From JAGVGK01 sp038064935 (GTDB lineage: Bacteria; Patescibacteriota; Minisyncoccia; Phycocordibacterales; JACOZG01), in assembly GCA_038064935.1 (NCBI GenBank), contig JBBTRZ010000025.1, positions 1 to 9,480 of the forward strand: DNA of 9,480 nt. The letters are read 5' to 3'. The notes under the pieces are model-generated. The model was not told where the DNA came from and searched no databases. It was given only the letters and a program-made list of their open reading frames with translations. The position numbers were made by a program, and so were the translations under genes. Position 1 is the first letter of the stretch, and every line of letters starts with the position of its first letter. Positions 5,741 through 9,480 of the stretch are shown here, one piece after another.

Positions 5741-6655
5741 CTAAAAATAGAGAAAATAGGAGCCAACCAGAACAATCGTGATCGCGATAGATTTCTGCAG
5801 TAATGTTTGTTTAGTTAAATTTTCTTTGGAAATTTTTGGGAGAAAAAGGGTTAATAAAATGCCGATTAGAAAGACCAACACGGGCTGAAGTGAGTTAACC
5901 ATCAAAACCAAGACAATTGGTGCCAACAGTGAAGCGTATTGAATTAAGGAAACAGCTACCGTATTTAGGACTTCGTTAATTAGATTCAAACCAATAACTC
6001 TTGACCAGTTATCTCGCAATAAGTTGTGGAAATCTTGCCGATATGAAGTGATGAAAAAGTAGAGAAACAATCCCGCGAGAAGTAAACCAACATTCTGCCA
6101 AAACAGAGACGCCCAGAAGGTTTCTTGAATCGCAATTATTTTAAAAATAATTTCATAAAGAGCATAGGTAAAAGAAGACCCGGCCATGAGCCAAACCATT
6201 TGCCTTTTAAAAATTATTGGTTGGCCAGATTTTTTCTCAAAACTAAGAATGAGGACACCAATGATAATCACGAGACCGGCAATTATTGATTGCCACGGTA
6301 TAGTCTCCCGGAGAAAAATGAAACCGAGGCCAAAACCAAATACCGGAATGAGTTGAAAAAATGGGATAGCGGTAGAGGCGTCAGCGTAGGTTAAAGCTTT
6401 GAAATAAAAGAAAATCGCCAAGAAGCTTAGGATACCAACGGTGACCAACCAAAGCGCGCTCGACAGGGAAAGTGAGAAAACATTTTTATTGATTAAAAAA
6501 ATTACTGGAAGTACCACCGCCCCAAATAGTGCCGAGAAAAGCATTAGGGCCCCGACACCACTATGCCGCAGATATCGAGAAATTAAATACTTATCAATGT
6601 GACTAATTGTCGAGAAGCATAGGGTAGATAAAAGGGCGATGAAAAACCAGTTCAT
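5741..6655 (-). CDS. EamA/DMT-family membrane transporter
   Basis: From ATG 6655 this is a 304-aa, almost wholly hydrophobic protein with about ten membrane helices arranged as two EamA repeats. The first repeat ends with the family-typical stretch FYFKALTYADASTAIPFF (83-100), followed by LIPVFGFGLGFIFLRE (102-117) and a helix 123-139. The second ends with LLAPIVLVLMVNSLQPVLVF (243-262) and a final helix. EamA proteins export or exchange amino acids, nucleotides or other metabolites across the inner membrane. The substrate cannot be read here. A longer frame from ATG 6718 would overlap the ABC gene by 53 bases and adds a non-typical N-terminus. ATG 6655 fits the family length. It starts 10 nt after the ABC exporter stop with no strong ribosome site, so it is probably translationally coupled in a two-gene operon. 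Confidence 0.9.
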   Translation of the reverse strand: MNWFFIALLSTLCFSTISHIDKYLISRYLRHSGVGALMLFSALFGAVVLPVIFLINKNVFSLSLSSALWLVTVGILSFLAIFFYFKALTYADASTAIPFFQLIPVFGFGLGFIFLRETIPWQSIIAGLVIIIGVLILSFEKKSGQPIIFKRQMVWLMAGSSFTYALYEIIFKIIAIQETFWASLFWQNVGLLLAGLFLYFFITSYRQDFHNLLRDNWSRVIGLNLINEVLNTVAVSLIQYASLLAPIVLVLMVNSLQPVLVFLIGILLTLFLPKISKENLTKQTLLQKSIAITIVLVGSYFLYF

Positions 6656-6665
6656 ATGTTGTCGC

Positions 6666-8459
6666 CTACACCAATCCAATATGGAGCTCGTAACGATGAC
6701 GGTAATTGCCGTTTTCAATCTGCATCAGTTGATCGTGAGTTCCTTCTTCCACAATCCTCCCTTTTTCGAAGACGAAAATCCGATCGGCCCGACGCACTGT
6801 CGACAGGCGATGGGCGATGATGAAAGTGGTCCGACCCTTCATCAGTTTCCCCAACGCCTCAGTGACTTTACGCTCCGTTTCGGAATCAAGCGCACTGGTT
6901 GGCTCGTCTAAAATTAATATCCCGGGGTCGCGCAAAATAGCCCGGGCAATAGCGATGCGTTGTTTTTGTCCCACCGAAAGCTTGATGCCGCGCTCACCGA
7001 CAATCGTGTCGTATCCGGTAGTTAGGGCGTTGATAAATTCATCAGCATGCGCTTCTTGGGCGGCCCGCCTGACGGCCTCGAAAGAAGCTCCGAATGAGCC
7101 ATAGCTAATATTTGATTTGACGGTGTTATTAAAAAGCGCCACTTCTTGAGGGACCACGGCAATATTTTTTCGAAGATTAGTGAGATTGAGCCGACGCGTA
7201 TCAATACCGTCAATAAGCACCCGTCCCACCGAGGGGAAATAATAACCGGAAATTAAAGAAATCGCCGTGCTCTTCCCCACTCCGGACTCGCCGACAAACG
7301 CCACGACCTCGCCCGCGCGAATCTTAAAGTCAACGCCAGACAGCACCTTCGTTTGATCACCTTGGTACGCGAAATGAACATTTTCAAAAACTACCTCGCC
7401 TGAAAAATGCGGCCGAGTGACGGCAGCTTCCGGCGTATAATTCTCTTCTTCGCCGACAAAAATCTCCTCCGCCTGCGCCGCAATGGTAATACCATTTTGA
7501 ATCGTTTGCCAACTGTAACCCAACGAGACAAAGGGGCCAAAGAACATTGCCGCATAACCATTAAGCGCCACTAGTTCGCCAACGGTAATGGTGCCGTTTG
7601 AAATAAATCGCACCGAAAAAATGAACACGGCTAATTGGGTGACGAAAACGATCAGGCGTTGAAAAAAACTGACATTACTCCAATTGCGCTCGAGTCTAGC
7701 CCACAAACGATAAGTTTTACCCATAAGGGATTCGCACACCGTGCGATCTTCGTACTCCTCGGCCGCCGCTTGCTTGACGCTCTCAATCTGGGTCACGGCT
7801 TGGGCAGCGTCATCCCAACTTTCATTCCAGGACTTATGCGCGGCGGCATCAACTGCCGCAATCGGTAAAAGAATTTTTATCAAAAGAGCAATGTACAAAA
7901 GGACACCAATAACCAAAATACCAGCCAGAAAAGAGTTAATACTGGCCGCTAACACAATGCCAATCACGATACTTAGAAATTGCGGGGCAATATTGGCGAC
8001 CGTCCTGACAATGGATGAGACCCTCCAGCCCGTGGTGCTTATTTTTTGCAACACGCCGTTGATGTGAACATTTTTATGGTAAATCAGAGGAGCGCGAAGC
8101 AGATGTCTGAAACCCCGTACTTGGATATCAAAGTGCACCTCCGTATTCACTCGTCGGTTGAGACGATCCATGATCCAATCAATATTATTGGCAACGAGTT
8201 GAGTCAACACCCAGAATCCGAGAAAAAAGGCCCAGAGAGGCAAGGTGTTCGTGGCTAAAGTGTGAACCCCCTGGGAAAGTTCAATCAGCGTATCGAAAAA
8301 ACGCCCCGTCACATAAGGGACAAAACCATTGGCTACAGCTGATACGAACCCAAGAACAATTAGAACGATGAGTTCTTTCTGGAAAGATTGAATATGGCGC
8401 CAGATGGCCCACAGACCCTTCCTCATATTTTCTTTTGGTAAATGAGACGAGTTGATCAT
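6666..8459 (-). CDS. ABC transporter, fused permease/ATPase (MsbA-type exporter)
   Basis: This 597-aa half-transporter has a type I exporter membrane domain (about residues 28-330, six helices) followed by an ATPase domain (about 354-590). Walker A is GESGVGKST (390-398), the Q loop is VPQE with Q438, and the signature is LSVGQ (494-498, where LSGGQ is canonical). Walker B ILILDEP is at 514-520 with catalytic E519, the D loop is SALD, and the switch is H550 in IIAHRLST. All catalytic residues are present, and it should work as a homodimer or heterodimer in the inner membrane. The substrate (lipid, peptide or drug) is not evident. No partner half-transporter is in the window. ATG 8459 and ATG 8426 are both possible starts. 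The latter has only a weak A-rich leader (AAAAGAAAAT), the former none. It heads an operon with the EamA permease. Confidence 0.95.
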   Translation of the reverse strand: MINSSHLPKENMRKGLWAIWRHIQSFQKELIVLIVLGFVSAVANGFVPYVTGRFFDTLIELSQGVHTLATNTLPLWAFFLGFWVLTQLVANNIDWIMDRLNRRVNTEVHFDIQVRGFRHLLRAPLIYHKNVHINGVLQKISTTGWRVSSIVRTVANIAPQFLSIVIGIVLAASINSFLAGILVIGVLLYIALLIKILLPIAAVDAAAHKSWNESWDDAAQAVTQIESVKQAAAEEYEDRTVCESLMGKTYRLWARLERNWSNVSFFQRLIVFVTQLAVFIFSVRFISNGTITVGELVALNGYAAMFFGPFVSLGYSWQTIQNGITIAAQAEEIFVGEEENYTPEAAVTRPHFSGEVVFENVHFAYQGDQTKVLSGVDFKIRAGEVVAFVGESGVGKSTAISLISGYYFPSVGRVLIDGIDTRRLNLTNLRKNIAVVPQEVALFNNTVKSNISYGSFGASFEAVRRAAQEAHADEFINALTTGYDTIVGERGIKLSVGQKQRIAIARAILRDPGILILDEPTSALDSETERKVTEALGKLMKGRTTFIIAHRLSTVRRADRIFVFEKGRIVEEGTHDQLMQIENGNYRHRYELHIGLV

Positions 8460-8494
8460 CGGCTTTTTGCTATCACACTTGTCCTGATCCTATC

Positions 8495-8546
8495 AAAAAA
8501 GAAAGCCCCCGTCACTCCACCATTTAAGGCGAGCGACGAGGGCTTT
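8495..8546 (-). terminator. Rho-independent terminator after the sigma-factor gene
   Basis: On the minus strand AAAGCCCTCGTC (8535-8546) pairs with GACGGGGGCTTT (8502-8513), 11 of 12 positions, around a loop of about 21 nt. A CTTTTTT tract follows (8495-8501). It separates the sigma gene (stop at 8571) from the ABC/EamA operon (start 8459), so that operon needs its own promoter in the roughly 35 bp that remain or depends on read-through. Confidence 0.85.
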
Positions 8547-8570
8547 GATATATTACGATATGCGACTGAC

Positions 8571-9377
8571 TTAAGCCGCGGCTTCAAGAATTATCCGTAA
8601 TTTTTGAAGCGCTTTTTTTTGTATCTGTCCGACTCTCTGCTTGCTTATTCCCATCCCTTTTCCCACCATTTCTAAAGTCTTCCTCTTCCCTTTTGTATCT
8701 TCGGCGAGAAATCGCTGGTGAATCACAGACTGTTCCTGCTCGCTCAAAACCTCCGGGTCTGCGGCTAATTCCAAAAGTGAAAGCTGTTTCTCATTAGAAA
8801 TGAGATGATCCGGGTAAGGGTCTTGCATCTCAAGACCTTGCAAGGAGAAGAAAGACTGATTTGTTTTTTCCCAGCTACGCCTTTGTTTTTCATTAGACAC
8901 ACATTTGAAGGCATTGTGTATCGCCCGGGAAGCATAAGTGGAAAACTGGAAACCTCGCCAGGGATCAAACTTGATGACGGCGTTGAGCAAACAAACCATG
9001 CTTGCACTGTAGAAATCATCACGGTGTCTCCTGATTATCTCCCAATCAGCCGAGTCGGTCATCTTGCTCCTGATCCTAGAAATGACGAGGGGGCCGTTTT
9101 TCTTGATGAGCAGGTCGAGAAGCTTTTGGCGCAAGCATCTCAATTCTTGATCGGATCGGCCGGTTTCCTTAATCCGGTCTGGGTGACAGATCGCAAAACA
9201 ACAAACCTGAAAAGCCATGAAGGGTGCCCGGTCGTAAGCAATCCTGTCTTTGATCGAGGAGACTCGCTCCAACCATTCCTCACCCTTATTCAGAATCTCT
9301 TTTAAGCGGCCCGGGATACCGTAATCCCGGTTGTAGATCGGGTTGTAAACATAGGTAATTCCCTCTAGATTTTTCAC
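8571..9377 (-). CDS. Sigma-70-family RNA polymerase sigma factor (regions 2 and 4)
   Basis: From GTG 9377 this protein is 268 aa. Residues about 95-165 match sigma region 2, with LLNAVIKFDPWRGFQFSTYA (130-149) at the core-binding and -10-recognition helices. Residues 209-262 match region 4, with LSEQEQSVIHQRF (211-223) and the helix-turn-helix TLEMVGKGMGISKQRVGQ (234-251). An approximately 40-residue linker (about 166-205) replaces region 3, and no region 1.1 is seen. The first about 90 residues are not recognised. Housekeeping sigma has RVRQIE where this protein has RVGQIQ. GTG 9377 is chosen because AAAGGAG lies 7 nt upstream. A longer frame from GTG 9452 only reads through the repeat hairpin and is not credible. 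The gene ends at its own terminator. It is probably an alternative sigma factor. No anti-sigma gene is nearby and its regulon is unknown. Confidence 0.88.
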   Translation of the reverse strand: MKNLEGITYVYNPIYNRDYGIPGRLKEILNKGEEWLERVSSIKDRIAYDRAPFMAFQVCCFAICHPDRIKETGRSDQELRCLRQKLLDLLIKKNGPLVISRIRSKMTDSADWEIIRRHRDDFYSASMVCLLNAVIKFDPWRGFQFSTYASRAIHNAFKCVSNEKQRRSWEKTNQSFFSLQGLEMQDPYPDHLISNEKQLSLLELAADPEVLSEQEQSVIHQRFLAEDTKGKRKTLEMVGKGMGISKQRVGQIQKKALQKLRIILEAAA

Positions 9378-9384
9378 TTGTATT

Positions 9385-9391
9385 CTCCTTT
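9385..9391 (-). promoter_or_regulatory. Ribosome binding site of the sigma-factor gene
   Basis: On the minus strand AAAGGAG sits 7 nt before GTG 9377. It decides the start in favour of the 268-aa protein and against in-frame starts inside or next to the repeat. Confidence 0.8.
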
Positions 9392-9427
9392 CAAAAAACA
9401 TGTTCAACCTGACTTGTCTCAAACTCC

Positions 9428-9480
9428 GGCTTTGTTGCACGAAAAACCCCACATTTCTGTGGGGTTTTTCGGTACAATAG
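9428..9480 (-). repeat. Right copy of the 53-bp terminal inverted repeat
   Basis: This is the exact reverse complement of 2-54 and reaches the last base of the window, so its outer limit is unknown. It lies about 50 nt upstream of the sigma-factor start, an ordinary intergenic position for a terminator closing an upstream gene. In contrast, the left copy abuts the middle of a coding frame. Confidence 0.95.
9440..9471 (-). terminator. Intrinsic-terminator-like hairpin in right repeat
   Basis: This has the same 14-bp perfect stem and 4-base loop as the left copy, here oriented to stop minus-strand transcripts entering from the right, ahead of the sigma gene. The A and T runs on both sides of the GC core allow action in both directions. 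Confidence 0.75.

Noticed and set aside
6656..6718. N-terminal 21-codon extension of the EamA gene from ATG 6718
   Set aside because: It overlaps the conserved end of the ABC gene and precedes the family-like start. ATG 6655 gives the usual length of about 300 aa.
8460..8500. Possible promoter TTGATA / GATAGC for the ABC operon
   Set aside because: The -10 match is poor and the spacing only loosely fits, so it is too weak to call, although the terminator at 8495-8546 implies that some promoter is needed here.
8805..9305. 166-codon open frame on the plus strand
   Set aside because: It is antisense to the sigma-factor gene, whose regions 2 and 4 are clear. No domain or ribosome site supports the plus frame.
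9378..9452. 25-codon N-terminal extension of the sigma factor from GTG 9452
   Set aside because: It reads through the repeat hairpin and the ribosome site for GTG 9377, and has no ribosome site of its own.
1..9480. CRISPR arrays, tRNA or rRNA genes, toxin-antitoxin or phage defence systems
   Set aside because: No regularly spaced direct repeats, no cloverleaf or conserved rRNA segments, and no defence-type domains were seen.

Overview
The window is a 9.48 kb stretch of bacterial DNA with eight complete or partial protein genes and no RNA genes, CRISPR array, transposase or integrase. The standard genetic code applies, since TGA is a real stop (for example 552-554 and 2443-2445). The kinase H-box region, the many small membrane transporters and a tiny one-helix membrane protein resemble what is common in Patescibacteria (CPR) metagenome genomes. 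That assignment is an inference of moderate to low confidence.

Left part (1-2445, + strand, visibly more GC-rich than the rest): three tightly coupled genes. They are the C-terminal part of a thiamine-diphosphate decarboxylase (sulfopyruvate/phosphonopyruvate decarboxylase type), a class I SAM methyltransferase (4-base ATGA overlap) and a radical-SAM-like protein (TAATG overlap). The radical-SAM-like protein has a non-canonical CX2CX2C cluster motif. Together they look like the tail of a small biosynthetic operon whose product is unknown. The operon ends before a strong hairpin terminator at 2501-2543.

Middle part (2556-5740): an orphan membrane histidine kinase on the minus strand is divergent, with 35 bp between start codons, from a PurD-like ATP-grasp protein on the plus strand. 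The ATP-grasp gene converges on a 42-aa single-helix membrane ORF, which has its own extended -10 promoter.

Right part (5741-9480, minus strand): a sigma-70-family factor with regions 2 and 4 only is followed by its own terminator. After that comes a two-gene transport operon, an MsbA-type ABC exporter and an EamA (DMT) permease.

The most striking structural feature is a perfect 53-bp inverted repeat at the two window ends (2-54 and 9428-9480). Each copy holds a 14-bp perfect hairpin that looks like an intrinsic terminator. On the right it sits naturally upstream of the sigma gene. On the left it lies exactly where the TPP-enzyme gene loses its N-terminus. This is either a dispersed or terminal repeat that truncated the gene, or an assembly/amplification chimera. 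The sequence alone cannot decide. I see no convincing defence system or mobile element.
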